From: Gymnothorax reevesii
Taxonomy: Eukaryota > Chordata > Actinopteri > Anguilliformes > Muraenidae
Assembly (NCBI GenBank): GCA_029721435.1
Contig: CM056576.1
Span: forward strand, 62,639,876 to 62,703,875
Reading direction: 5' to 3'
Length of the DNA: 64,000 nucleotides
Positions 1 to 10,859 of this stretch are shown one piece after another. Under the pieces are notes generated by a model. It was not told the DNA's origin and did no database searches. It saw nothing but the letters and a program-made list of their open reading frames with translations. Positions within the stretch are counted from its first letter, which is position 1, and every line of letters begins with the position of its first letter. Both the position numbers and the translations under genes were made by a program.

Positions 1-1330
1 GTAAAGGCAAGCGTACTTGGAATTTTTATGGAAAGTTTATAGCATGCTCAGTACTACAATACAGACTGTGAATAAACAGTGGGGGGGCATAAGGACTAAT
101 TTCTGACCTAATCACCTATTTAGATTCACACATTCCACTCCTGATTGTTTGGTGTCACTGCGCCGCATTCGGCAAGAAGGAAACACAAATGTCTGACATG
201 TCATTTACAGTCCCTCTGTGCGTAGAAGCAATTACAGTTTAAGGTGTAAAGAGAAAGGAAAAGAATGCCAAATCATGCAAGAGTGGTCTTGAATATAAAA
301 TACCAGAAAGGTCCTGCTCTTATAATCTATATAGAGAAAAACAAAGTGCAGTACGTATATCACGCAGCTTGCGATTTCTCTGCCCAGAAGTCGGAATTCA
401 GCTGTCCAGAATTCAATTTGCCAGGTTATTACTGTCGTCCAAGCTCTCCGTTTTCACTTCATTGTAAATAACAGACTTGCAGCAGAACCCAAAGCACAAA
501 GTCCACAAACCGTCCAGCTCTCTGGTGTGAGCACGTGACTGACTGCTATCTGCTTACTCAGCCACTTTGCATCAGACACACAAAGCCCAGCTGAACTGTG
601 AGAGAAGGGAGAATGGAATCAGGATGTCATCACCAGCCTCTGTCGTAGTGCAAGGTCAATGAGCAGAGGTTACGCTTTCAAGAGTAAGGGTATTCATATT
701 CACTCATGACTCGCATTGGTAACCAGAGGAGGCATGTGAAGTTGATTTCTCAGCCGCTGCTAATATGCAAGTGATCCAGACAGTATCTGCAGCCTTTTAG
801 TGCTGAAGACACAAAATGCAAAAATGTAGTCTAGTCACTGTTACAAATATACCTCTTTTATCCATTGAAACAAGGCAGATTCAGTACACCAACACACCAT
901 AGGGTGTACTACCTTCTATCCAACACAGACAATGTATAATATGAGAGTAAGACATAGAGTATGTATAATATTCACTTCCTGAATGCTAATATTCAGGGAA
1001 AGAGGCAAACGGAAACATTGTTAGCTTGGAGGTCAAAAGAGGTGCCATTTTTCTTGGCGCTGTTTTACAGAAACAAAAGAGGATTAATCCCCGGAAAATC
1101 CAATCCCTGCCTGGACCATGACCCTATCCTAGAATCATTTGAACTTGTCAAAATAAGATAACACATTCACTCTGGCCCCACCCCAAGTGCATATGCACAC
1201 TGTCCCTACATCTGATAATGTGCGTCTGTTTATTACTACTGACCCTGAAGCTCTATCATCATGATCAGCATCGTCCCTCTTGACTAATGTTCGCACCTCA
1301 TTTTTACTCTCAACCTCATCGGCAACAAGG
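1..1330. other. Unique non-coding sequence, nothing recognised
   Basis: No transposon terminus, RNA gene or exon-like reading frame was recognised. The short open frames have no familiar motif and look like chance frames in AT-rich DNA. Confidence 0.6.
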
Positions 1331-1502
1331 ACATACACATCCATACATAAAGAGACAGACACAGACACACACATACACACCACAAACATGCGCGCACATA
1401 TATATGCAACAAACAGAAGACACATGCACAAATGTACGCACACAAGCGCACAACAAACAGGCGTGCATGTGCATCTGCACGCACACACAAACACATACAC
1501 AC
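1331..1502. repeat. Degenerate (CA)n microsatellite
   Basis: Mostly ACACAC, ACATACAC and ACAAAC runs broken by short interruptions. Overlapping open frames on both strands here (His/Thr-rich one way, Cys/Val-rich the other) are products of the repeat, not genes. Confidence 0.9.
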
Positions 1503-2079
1503 TTTTCTGTGATGAAGTATTTCCATTCAGGGAGTCTCATCCAAAACAGAGTGCCTCATCCTGTCTTTCGCAGGAGTGGAAGAGTATTTCCTGTGGAAGA
1601 TTCCTCAAATCACCACAAGTAATTTCCTGATTGCAAACAGTGACCTTGCCAGCCATGATATAAGGAGTTAATTGGCTCATCAGGATAATTAGAACATCTC
1701 CCTCCCAGCCGATTAGAACATCTCCCTCCCAGCCGACAGCTATCCACCATGCTAGTCAACTTGGGAAGAGAGTCCTCACCAAAACTACCACGACTCACTA
1801 TCGCCAGCAGTTTTGCAAGGATCTCTTCTGTCAAAGTGAATCTGCGATGAATGATTAACACAAGCAGTACATGAACAAGCAGCAATTTAATTATTGGCGG
1901 CATGGTTCTCTTCTGGGAGCTCCCTGCATGTCCATGCAAGGAAGTCTGGAGCAAACTGCTGAGAGTGCCACACAAACCTCCAAGACGACAGAACAAGAGA
2001 AAAGAAATATCTAAGTTTTCCATGAATAATAAAAAAAAATAAAAAATACCATGCCTTCATTGCAATGTATCGGAAATAA
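1503..2079. other. Non-coding stretch with a 24-bp tandem duplication
   Basis: Positions 1688-1711 and 1712-1735 are identical 24-bp copies in tandem. A minus-strand open frame of 137 codons (1610-2023) spans the duplication, but its product is not recognised and the duplication simply repeats a Gly-Gly-Arg-Cys-Ser-Asn block in it. Nothing else is seen. Confidence 0.6.
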
Positions 2080-2323
2080 CAGCATAAAATGAGAGAAAAC
2101 AATGTAACCAATTCAAATCAAAGACATAGTTGGCTCTTAATTGGTGAAAACTAATTGGCACATTATGACAAATTTATTCGACAAGCAAATGGTATAGTCA
2201 AACCAGTTTTGTGTTATATTAATCTAATTAAGTTCACCAGAAGCTTTTTGAAAGAACTTGAAACAGTTGCGCCCAGCAGCCTAATTTGGGGTTTTTAGCG
2301 TCTAATTTGATCTGTTTGAAATG
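2080..2323 (+). repeat. Copy 1 of an inverted, duplicated ~245-bp non-coding segment
   Basis: The reverse complement of 29380-29627 aligns along this whole segment with few gaps, at an eye-estimated 70-75% identity. Blocks of strong match include TAATTGGTGAAAACT, TCTAATTAAGTTCAC, TTTTTGAAAGAACT and TAATTTGATCTGTTT. No poly-A tail, tRNA promoter box, terminal inverted repeat or target duplication was found at its edges. The content is AT-rich with several TAATT cores, as in homeodomain-binding enhancers. It may be an ancient dispersed repeat or a duplicated conserved non-coding element. Confidence 0.75.
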
Positions 2324-2611
2324 TCATATTACTTAAAACTTCTTGCAGTATAGAAATAAACACCATTTTCTAGAGTATTTTATTCCTCATAGCATGTATG
2401 GATCTTTCTATACAACATTAGGCTAAAAAGAGTAATTAACAACTCTAAACATGAAAAATGCTTAATTAAGACATTAACAGCTAGTGAAAATCCTGTGATT
2501 ACCACTGAGGTCAGAAGAAAAACCAGCATACACTGATGGTCCACAGAGATGATGCTGAAGACCACTGGCTTAGATGTTATCACATAGTACATGTTGTGGA
2601 CAAAGCCATCA
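2324..2611. other. Spacer, nothing recognised
   Basis: AT-rich sequence between the duplicated segment and the Harbinger-like element. No features were recognised. Confidence 0.5.
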
Positions 2612-3083
2612 GGGGGTATACTACGAAGCAAGTCCAACATACAGCCTTTATTGCATACTCTCATTGTAAGCTGGTTCAACAAACCCTGACCTCGCATTCA
2701 GAGATAATTGGTATCCCAACAGTGGTTATAATCTTTCTTTGTTAACCTTGGCTTTGTGCCTTGAAGACCGTGAGTGCTCTCAATTAAAGGGCGTTCCAAG
2801 GGTCAATTTACTGTATTTCCCTTCATAAAATGACCGGTCGCCTGCTGAATGTTTCTCTGAGGAAGCTATCCCTGATCCAGGATCAGGAAGACTGCGGGAT
2901 GTCTCCCCCCGCGGCACCAGGGGGCGCCCCAGCTGCTTAATGGGGGACATTTGAAGTTTTACACTGATTGGTTGGACACTTAGAAAGACTGCACGATTAT
3001 GCGTGCGCTTACTCGGATAGACACTAGGGAAATTGTAATTGAGATTTATGTTAGTATAAGACTGTATTCTTGTTGGTTGTAAT

Positions 3084-3134
3084 ATGGCCAGAGAGGAATT
3101 CTGGCAGAAAATTGCTGACCGTGTAAATGCATAA
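3084..3134 (+). pseudogene. Myb/SANT-like Harbinger accessory protein, 5' fragment
   Basis: Sixteen codons from an ATG read MAREEFWQKIADRVNA and then reach a stop. The E-F-W-Q-K-I-A-D-R-V-N-A string matches the start of the Myb/SANT-like DNA-binding protein encoded by fish Harbinger elements, which works alongside the transposase. In that family the helix-turn-helix continues well beyond this point; here the frame is closed and the following sequence is not recognisable. It lies upstream of, and on the opposite strand to, the transposase remnant. Identification rests on this short motif plus its position inside a Harbinger-like element. Confidence 0.55.
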
Positions 3135-3557
3135 GTCCTCTGATGAAGGACTAGTGGAAATCACTTTAATTTCTCGGCCAAATGAAACAAAGTGAAATTA
3201 AATCATAGATTGAATATTATCTGACTGATAAATGCCAATAGTAAAGTCCGTTTTACTAATTTCTTCGTTTTTGGTTTATAGTATTTTTTTCCATTGCTTT
3301 TCTTTTATACATGATTTTAATAAAGTCATATTCCACCACTAACTCTAACCAGTTGCACCATTGCAAATTTACAGTAGTCCTGTGGCATAAAATACTATTT
3401 AATAGTTGAATACGCTTTAATAGTTGTTGTACCAGCACTGTCAATAGGACATGGTAGCAAGTTAAAACAAAGCATGAGAACATTTTTCGAAATAGCACGC
3501 CTCATGCTACTTTCATAATTATTTAAATTATTTTAATGGTATGCTGTGTTAAATGTA

Positions 3558-3896
3558 TAGCGCGACATACAATATTCTTGCTCATATTTTCTGCATCATC
3601 ACCTGAATGATGTCAGTTCCCGTGGCAAAAAATAAATTCATTTATTAAGAAACGCAACCTTATGCCCAGGCTACTGTTCTTGCAACTGTAGGTGCCTCTC
3701 TTTGCCACATTGCCAATATATGGCTCCAGTACATCGCATAAGTTACGAATTCCCTCAGCTGAGAATCTGTAGCGTTCAAAGAGAATATCGTCAGAAAAAG
3801 CAAACCGGTCATACCAGTCTCCCTCTGAAGAGAACAGCGCACGTTTCGGGTACCAAAGTCCACAGGATTATTCAAGAAAGGTGATGCCAACTTCAA
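3558..3896 (-). pseudogene. HARBI1-like transposase fragment (PIF/Harbinger)
   Basis: Read on the minus strand, 3789 down to 3613 encodes an open stretch with F-E-R-Y-R-F-S-A-E-G-I-R-N-L-C and then L-E-P-Y-I, ending at a stop. A further piece, G-D-D-A-E-N-M-S-K-N-I-V-C-R, follows the stop to about 3558. Both match the N-terminal region of HARBI1-type transposases (the ERYRFS block and the D-A-E-x-x-S-K-x-T-V-C-R helix-turn-helix block). The upstream part is in another frame, so at least one frameshift and one stop disable it. The DDE catalytic region is not seen. It lies within the Harbinger-like termini. Confidence 0.7.
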
Positions 3897-4106
3897 AGGA
3901 GGCGCTTAGTGATAAAGCAGCACATGTACAGCCGATTACTGCCATAACTCAGCACATAACCTGCTCCCGATCAGGTTAAGTTTGCAGCGTAAGTTACCAT
4001 GGTAATCTAGCCACGTTAAAAGAGAGGCACTTTCGTGACATTGCAAAGCCTAAGTTTAGGCTCGACATACCTCGCTAACCCACTTATCTTTCGTCATAGT
4101 ATACCC

Positions 4107-5266
4107 TCAAAGTTCAATGTTCAGTGATGAAGTAAAAATAAGCAGTTAATGAATGAGGCACAGCAAATGAAACGGAAACAGAGCTGGGGTGGCGGTGGGG
4201 GTGCAGTAAGAGCACTGACGTAGAATGGTGCGTGGCATTTGGCACTTTAATAGACTGAATGATTCAGCCCAGAATGAATGGGTGATCTTAATTTTGATAG
4301 GCATAGTTAGCAGAGCTGTCTGCTTTGTGTTGTGCAGTATGATAGGCTGCGAGTGAGCAGCTTGGTGCAGCTGACTAAGTCCAGTGAGAACTACGTCTGC
4401 TAAGCTTAGCCTGGCGTCATTAGGCTCTTCATACAGGGGAGAGGAGCCTGGTTTCTGTTCACTCTGAATTTTGTCTGGATTCTGATTCCAGTCTAGAGAG
4501 CAGATCCGAAATTCACCAAATTCACCAAAGCGTGGGCGTAGGAACTGGGGGGCATGTGTCCCCTCCAATATTGGAGACTGGCGCATTTGTCCCACCCAAA
4601 AATTATACCGCGGAGGAGAAAAATATTTGATTTTTTAAATTTTTCAGCTAAGTGCTTTTATTTTAAAAGCGCAGTACAGCGTCATGTCACTAGCCCACCC
4701 CCTCCCTCACCGGCTCTGAGAGTGTTTGGGAGGCGGGAGACAGCGCAGTCGACAGCAGGCGGTCTGATGTCAGAAACATTTTACATTATTTCCACAGTAC
4801 TTTTGTATAAGGGTCAACTAATGTTAAACAAACATGTTCGCTACTTTCAACTAGTGAACTAAACCTGGTCTCTGTCACATGTTGGTAAGTAATCGGGTTG
4901 CTAGCAGTAGTAGCTAAATATAAACCAGGTGGATATGTCAAATTATGAGGTGAATTTCAGTGGAGAAATCTCACAAAGGTGCCACTATTAATTAATTATT
5001 TTTTATGCAGGAACCACAGCAGCAAGCTAGACAAATAGAGCAAGCTGTTGGGGATACAGGTGTATCGGGGCTTCAGGTGAGGTCATAATTATGACTTGTT
5101 CTGTGGAATTATATGGAACACATTAAAGCTAGTCTCATGATGTTCAGCAAATATAACCTTTGAAAGTCAAAATGTCCCGGCTCAGTTGGGGAAATGAAAG
5201 AACACGGTTCCGGTTGCTTACCAAAACAGCCACTAAACGGCCCCAGTCTAACTACGCTAGCTCCAT
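4107..5266. other. Mostly unrecognised; small repeat fragment near 4531
   Basis: Around 4531-4580 the sequence GGCGTAGGAACTGGGGGG followed by a CATGTGTCCCC stretch resembles the start of the CAGTGGCG-type repeat seen at 14327 and 54851. The flanks are not alignable by eye. Nothing else is recognised. Confidence 0.4.
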
Positions 5267-5873
5267 TAGCCATGTTTCCGTCCCCAAGTTCTTATGCGAA
5301 TTAAATCATATCGAATTAAAAATACCTTATTGGAAACAGTGAAATTCGACTTGATTTCAAAAATATTGACACAAAATCTGATCTCATCAGATTTTTTTCT
5401 TGATCGGTAAAAGACTTTTGCGATGAATGCAGATGGGAACGTTATTTGCCGAATAAACCTGCTGCTGCATCCAGACGGTGTTTTGACTCCGCCGTTGCCT
5501 TCTGTAATGGTTTGCTATGCTGCTAATAGGTGGCACATACGCACTATTGGCCTACAACTTGTGCAATTATCATCATTTGCTGGTAGACGCGATCCATCTT
5601 GGCTAACTAGCTAATTTTGTTGGCTAACACACTACTTTTGTTCACTCGAAGGTTCTGCGATTCAGCGCGAAAATGAATGGAAACAGCTTAAAATGTCATA
5701 AATCTATTCGATACAACAATTTGATCGCATAACAGCAAGTGACGTCATTCCACACAAGTTTTTATTCGCTTTAATGCTGTTAGATGGAAATGCATTTTCA
5801 CCGCCTTTATTCGCATGAATATTTTTGCCGAACTTCAGATGATTCGATTGACAACTAGATGGAAACATAGCTA
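5267..5873. mobile_element. Non-autonomous DNA transposon with TAGCCATGTTTCC ends
   Basis: The left end TAGCCATGTTTCCGTC and the right end (reverse complement TAGCTATGTTTCCATC) form terminal inverted repeats around 607 bp. An AT dinucleotide flanks both ends. Internal sequence has no recognisable transposase; the 63-codon plus-strand frame at 5423 is not familiar. The superfamily is uncertain (an AT duplication would suit an ISL2EU/Harbinger-type element). Confidence 0.6.
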
Positions 5874-7072
5874 ATGATACCCACCATCTGAGTCAGAACT
5901 AAAACAGAAACTAATACAAACAGAACAACTGAAGACTTACCTGGAAGGAGGCATCATGGCCACAGGGTGTGAGGCACATGGAAAGAAAAGAAAATAAACA
6001 CAGTCACATACAAGTCTAGACTGGACAGCTTATTCACCATAGTCACCACCACCATCTTGAATATTCATCACTATGGTATGACCAACATGGTAGATGGAGA
6101 TCTGTGGTCAAATACACTACAATACAAATACACAATGCAGGAACATTCAAAATACACTCTTGCAGCTCTCTGAAGGAAAAAAAAGCAGTTCAAATCCGAT
6201 GTATATTTTTAGTGACTGTAAAGGAATTTGTTTACACCATCAATAGTCAATGTGAATTTAGTGTACTTGTTTATGAAGGTTTGGGCCAACATATTTTGAA
6301 TAACATTATGTGTATAGGTCTGGCAGTGGGGAAATCAGAGACAACCCCCAAGACTGAAATCATAGAGCAGAAGCATATGACATCAAACTACCGTTTAGTT
6401 CAGGCAAATCTATTTTTGACATGTTGAGAAAAATAGAGGAGCTCTGACATAAATACCTATTTAAGGAGCCTATATGGCTTTGTGAGTCTGTGAGTTCACA
6501 GAGCAGCAAGATATTACACCCTAAAGAAATCCCTACAGTGACACTCAGCGCTGTAATGCTAACTCAATCTGCAGCCCTATCTTCCGATCCCCTCAGAGGG
6601 CCGGCACAGCTCTGTTAGGAGCAGTCTAGAGCACAGACAGGGTGAGGAATGGGAGGGGATTGCCACCTGGTTTCAAAACGCAGGGCACTGCTCCTCTGCT
6701 CATCTCACACACTCCTCTTACTCAGCCTCGCTGTGAGGCTGCACACTCCCCTAGAACAATACTTGAGCATGTAGATTTAAGCATGTAGATAAGGGTGTGG
6801 TTGAAGATAAGTGTCATGTATTCTTTAATTGTGGTTTATACTCAGACTTAAGACAAACCTCCCTAAATATCTAAATATCTGCAGGCTGTTAAAAGTGGGC
6901 AGTACTCTACCTTGGTAAATATCCTTATGAACTATAATGAAGACACTATTTTCCCAGGGTGTAACTTTTTTATTTTACATGCTCAAAAAATTAATCAATG
7001 AGAAATGTGCGCCATGCAAAAAATGGTAATTTCATGATTGTATTTTAGGCCTCTGGCCTTCTACTGAATAAA
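5874..7072. other. Non-coding, nothing recognised
   Basis: No exon-like frame or transposon terminus was identified; the open frame at 6104-6427 has no familiar motif. The sequence just before the following (TCTG)n tract (from about 7040) looks like the 3' end of a non-LTR element but is too short to assign. Confidence 0.4.
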
Positions 7073-7096
7073 TCTGTCTGTCTGTCTGTCTGTCTG
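7073..7096. repeat. (TCTG)n microsatellite, six units
   Basis: Six uninterrupted TCTG units follow GAATAAA. This arrangement (AATAAA then a simple-repeat tail) is typical of the 3' end of a truncated LINE or SINE, but no body is recognised upstream. Confidence 0.85.
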
Positions 7097-7099
7097 ACT

Positions 7100-8698
7100 G
7101 TGATGCTCCTTCACAAGACTTTGGTGATCTATTCCTCACATTAAAGCTTTGAGGAGTATGCAAATTTCATTTTATTCCCTAATTAAGGCTATTAGAATTC
7201 TATTACCAGCCATGATTGTCATATCACCAATTGAATGTTCGGTTAAGAACATTCTAATTACATCTGTGACATTGTGCATTAACAGGTTAACCAGATCAGG
7301 TAAATCTGGAAGGACAACCTCCGCTCCACCACACAGTCATCGCCCAGACAAAGCCGAACAAGGCTGAACACCCCCAGAAAAGCCACGAATTTGCTCAAAA
7401 TAACATGAATAAAAGCCAGGCATGAATAAAATGTTCCAGAGTAACAGAGGAACATTATTTATGAAAGGGGACTAAAACACAAAAATGGAAAGCAGGTCTA
7501 TACTTACAAAGCGTGAAAACCACACGCCAACTTGAAGACCAGAGATCTCAATTCAATACATACAGTAAATTCAGTAACAGTGAAAAACAATAGCTGAGCA
7601 GTGGAGTTCATAACTTTTACATGCATAAAAATACCAGCAAGCCCTGAGAAAGAAACTCCAAGAGAATACTGCAAAATTGCCGTACATGTCTATACTGTGA
7701 AGGCGTAAACTTTGTGCGAACCACTTGTAGAAAAATCGTGACAATCAATTATACATATGCAGTTAACAAGCTTTTCTTGGACCCAAAACTTGTTCAGTTC
7801 TTACATAACACCATGAAACAATATTGACGCATGAACCCCTCCATTCCAGGAGCAGAATTCAATGCCTTAAACGTGCAAAAAATGAAAGAACTACACCAGT
7901 CACCAGCAATCTTGTTATCGACAAAGAGCATTTGTCTCAATGCAATTAAAAGCGAGATTTTAGTGCAATAGAATCCAAGACGTTCCAGCTCAGAGGAACT
8001 GCCCCCAAAGCAGGGCATTCTCTGCATAAGGCTTCTCATTTCTTTGTGTGGATCCCGGCCCCCTGTACAATGAAAGGGGCTCGGTTTCTCCAAAAAACAA
8101 AGTGGAGAGCAGTAGTGCAAGTGGGGCTCCAAGTCCTACCTGGCCTGGTCTTGCCATTCCTCCTCCTGCACCCCCAGAAACAGACACGTTTGGCTGGCAT
8201 GTCAGTGGCGGCTGTGCCTGGGTCAGCCTGCCACTTCTATGCACTGCACCTTCTGCGCGTTTGCAGGGGGAGAGGGAGTAAGCCGGATAAAAGGGGACGC
8301 CCCACAGAGACACAGCCATTCAAAGGGACCCGCCAGGGCCTGACCCCCGGTCGACAGGTTGCCTCGGAGACGGTGGGGCGGTGTACCCCGTTTCAGCTCG
8401 ATGCGCGAGGAGAGGAGGGAGGCATGTGTGCGAGAGTGTTGTGTGGTGTGCTCCTCAGCTGAAGGGCACTGGAAGGTGGTGTGCGCAGCCAAATGATTTC
8501 CATCAAAATTGCAAAAGAACCACAAATTTGTATTTTTTCAATAGTCACTTTCCCCAAAAAACTTGACAACACCTAAGGCAATTTTATAACCCAGGACAAG
8601 ACAATCCACTCAAATGGTCACCTGACACTTATTGTTTCCCAGACGTAACGATAGATAGACGGGACTTTATAGCATCTGCCTGATGGCAGTAAGGCAAG
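7100..8698. other. Non-coding; GC-rich patch at about 8040-8460
   Basis: Most of the stretch is AT-rich and unrecognised. Positions 8040-8460 are clearly more GC-rich than the surroundings, with scattered CpG. Open frames exist there on both strands and in several phases, as GC-rich DNA allows, and none shows a known domain. The last ~45 bp before the minisatellite (a TGATGGCAGTAAGGCAA segment) resembles the minus strand of a fish LINE. Confidence 0.4.
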
Positions 8699-9577
8699 GG
8701 AGTGGTGAAGGGGTGAGAGGGGTCCTCAGTGATCAGCGGTGGAGGGGTGAGAAGAGTCCTTAGTGATCGGCAGTGGAGGGGGTGATAGGGGTCCTCAGCG
8801 ATCAGCGGTGGAGGGGGTGAGAGGGGACCTCAGTGATCACAGTGAAGGGGGTGGAAGGGGTCCTAAGTGATCAGCGGTGGAGGGGGTGAGAGGGGTCCTT
8901 AGCGATTAGCGGTGGAGGGGGTGAGAGTGGTCCTCAGTGATCAGCGGTGGAGGGGGTGAAAGGGGTCCTCAGTGATCAGTGGGGGAGTGGGAGAGAGGGG
9001 GGCTCAGGAATCAGCAATGGAGAGGGTGAGAGGGGTCCTCAGTGATCAGCGGTGGAGGGGGTGGAAGGGATGCTCAGTGATCAGTGGTGGAGTGGGTGAT
9101 AGGGGTCCACAGTAATCAGCAATGGAGAGGGTGAGAGGGGTCCTCAGTGATCAGCGGAGGAGGGGGTGGAAGGGGTCCTCAGTGATCAGCGGTGGAGGGG
9201 TGAGAGGGGTTCTCAGTGATCAGCGGTGGAGGGGGTGAGAGGGGTCCTCAGTAATCAGCGGTGGAGGGGGTGAGAGGGGTCCTCAGTGATCAGCAGTGGA
9301 AGGGTGAGTGGGGTCCGTAGTAATCAGCGGTGCAGGGGGTGAGAAGGGTCCTCAGTGATCAGCGGTGGAGGGGTGAGAGGGGTTCTCAGTGATCAGCGGT
9401 GGAGGGGGTGAGAGGGGTCCTCAGTAATCAGCGGTGGAGGGGGTGAGAGGGGTCCTCAGTGATCAGCAGTGGAAGGGTGAGTGGGGTCCTTAGTGATCAG
9501 CGGTGCAGGGGGTGAGAAGGGTCGTTAGTGATCAGCGGTGGAGGGGGTGAGAGGGGTCCTTAGTGATCAGCGGTGGC
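8699..9577. repeat. Minisatellite, ~35-bp unit, about 25 copies
   Basis: The unit is about 35 bp, built from GTGAGAGGGGTCCTCAGTGA and TCAGCGGTGGAGGGG, repeated with point changes. A block of five units recurs about 173 bp apart (compare 9191 with 9364), showing that five-unit blocks duplicated together. The array is flanked on both sides by LINE-like sequence (to the left near 8670, to the right at 9578-9740), so it probably expanded inside a LINE copy. Strong G/C strand asymmetry is evident. Confidence 0.95.
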
Positions 9578-9740
9578 TTTCCTGATCGCTGAGCACATAT
9601 ACAGATCAGACAGGGGAGTTTGAGGTGAACCGATTATTTTGCTGGCCTGTTTGGTTAAGCGTGAAAGTTTTGTTTTATGTTTAATGGTGACAGAGTTATA
9701 CCAGGATGTTAATATTGGAGGTGAAGATGGATTAAATTAG
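9578..9740 (-). mobile_element. LINE-derived segment, minus orientation
   Basis: The GCTGGCCTGTTTGGTTAAG and GAGTTATACCAGGATGTTA strings match a sequence seen widely in the C-terminal or 3' region of fish LINEs in reverse orientation. It is consistent with the same element supplying the reverse-transcriptase fragment at 10445-10780. The assignment is from memory of the family and is tentative. Confidence 0.45.
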
Positions 9741-10444
9741 TGAACAGTAAACTAGAGTTAAAACGACCTTGTTAACATTAAAGGACTTTAGTTTCCTCAG
9801 TAGGTGGAGGCGCTATTAAACTTCCTTGTACACAAACGCTGCCTTCAAATGGAACTCATGAAGTTGTGAAGTCATGTCGTGAAGTCGTGAACAGAAATGG
9901 CTCAACGTTCAAGTGATACAAGTGATAACCGTGCAAGAACACCATTGCTACAGCAATAAGGAGGCCAAAGCATCGTTTCTCCTAGCAGTTTATACGCAAA
10001 TATTACATTATTAATTTGTTTCTGAATGCCACTCATTGAAACAAGAGAAAAAACAATAAAGATGAAAATGGTCTCCACTGTTCCTTCTTGTCCAGTAGGT
10101 AAGGGTAATGTTATGCAAACTACATTGTGCAGGCTAGCGCTCTCGCTAACGTTAGCTCCTCCAAGGTCGGGTTGCTAACGCAAATACAGAACCTGCAAGC
10201 ATGGGAATTAAGGGATTACGTGGAAAGGCATAACGGCAAAATTGTAGTCCAGATACAATTTTTGAAAATGTCATCAAACGCGTCACAACTTGAGAACGCG
10301 AAGCTTTCAGAAAAGTTCCACTTACGACATCATGAATACCACAAGAGGGTGGCGTTCATATGGAATTTTCTCGTGAACACGGTAAACACAAGCCTATTTG
10401 AAGGCACTAATATTCTGTGTGATGTGTGAAGGACAGGTAGGTGT
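9741..10444. other. Unrecognised stretch between LINE fragments
   Basis: A 100-codon plus-strand frame (10127-10429) has no recognisable motif. The segment may be an insertion into, or a rearrangement of, the LINE remnants on either side. Confidence 0.35.
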
Positions 10445-10780
10445 TTATCTCTGTACCCAGGCATTGAAAAGACTACCAGCTGACCCTGAATAGAGCAGCT
10501 GGAACAGAGGTGATGGGTTTTTTTCTCTGCATCCACTGCACAACTCCTTGGTTTTTGAAATATTTAGTTCCAGTGTGTTTTCACCAAAAGTTTGGACCAG
10601 ATTGTAAACCGTTAGCTGGTATTGGGGAAAAGCATGCATGTCAGTTAGATGAGCCACCAGGGCCATGTGATCTGCATATTTAAAAAGAGACATTGCCTCG
10701 CTGCTTCAGGAGATGTTGTTAGTGTAAATATAAAAGAGAATGTGACATAAAACACAACCCTGGGGGAGCTCTGTGTTTAA
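10445..10780 (-). pseudogene. LINE reverse transcriptase fragment
   Basis: On the minus strand the sequence encodes L-P-Q-G-C-V-L followed by I-L-F-Y-I-Y-T-N-N-I (reverse-transcriptase block with the P-Q-G motif). After a stop it continues L-F-K-Y-A-D-H-M-A-L-V-A-H-L, the catalytic Y-A-D-D block with the second aspartate changed to histidine. Then comes T-L-E-L-N-I-S-K-T-K-E-L, the next conserved block. This order is that of LINE reverse transcriptases; the L-E-L-N-x-x-K-T-K-E block is common in fish L2/Rex-type elements. An in-frame stop and the lost catalytic Asp make it inactive. The rest of the ORF is missing or unrecognisable. Confidence 0.85.
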
Positions 10781-10859
10781 AACCGACATGATATGCCATG
10801 CATTGCTATTGCTTGAGAGAGAGATTGTCGGGGGGCCCGAAATGACCATCCAGCACTCA

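Larger units (their letters stand above)
2612..4106. mobile_element. PIF/Harbinger DNA transposon, decayed, with both genes
   Basis: The left end reads GGGGGTATACTACGAAG. The right end, reverse-complemented, reads GGGTATACTATGACGAAAG, giving imperfect terminal inverted repeats. TCA follows the right end and precedes the left end, a 3-bp target duplication as expected for PIF/Harbinger. Inside lie a plus-strand Myb/SANT-like start (3084) and a minus-strand HARBI1-like transposase remnant (3558-3896). This two-gene layout is characteristic of autonomous Harbinger elements. At about 1.5 kb it is shorter than a typical intact copy, and both genes are broken. Confidence 0.75.

Noticed and set aside
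1280..1630. Several overlapping frames on both strands across the CA-rich tract
   Set aside because: They are translations of a microsatellite in different phases.
1610..2023. 137-codon minus-strand open frame with a hydrophobic start
   Set aside because: It spans a perfect 24-bp tandem duplication, has no motif I recognise, and has no supporting neighbour or splice context. Likely chance.
4146..4595. 149-codon minus-strand frame
   Set aside because: Part of it is the reverse of a repeat fragment (GGAACTGGGGGG region); the rest has no recognisable domain.
8046..8462. 138-codon plus-strand frame and overlapping minus-strand frames
   Set aside because: They lie in a GC-rich patch where stops are rare, and frames overlap in several phases. 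No known domain.
8699..9577. Direct repeats as a possible CRISPR array
   Set aside because: Units are contiguous and vary gradually with no unique spacers, in a vertebrate-type sequence. It is a minisatellite.
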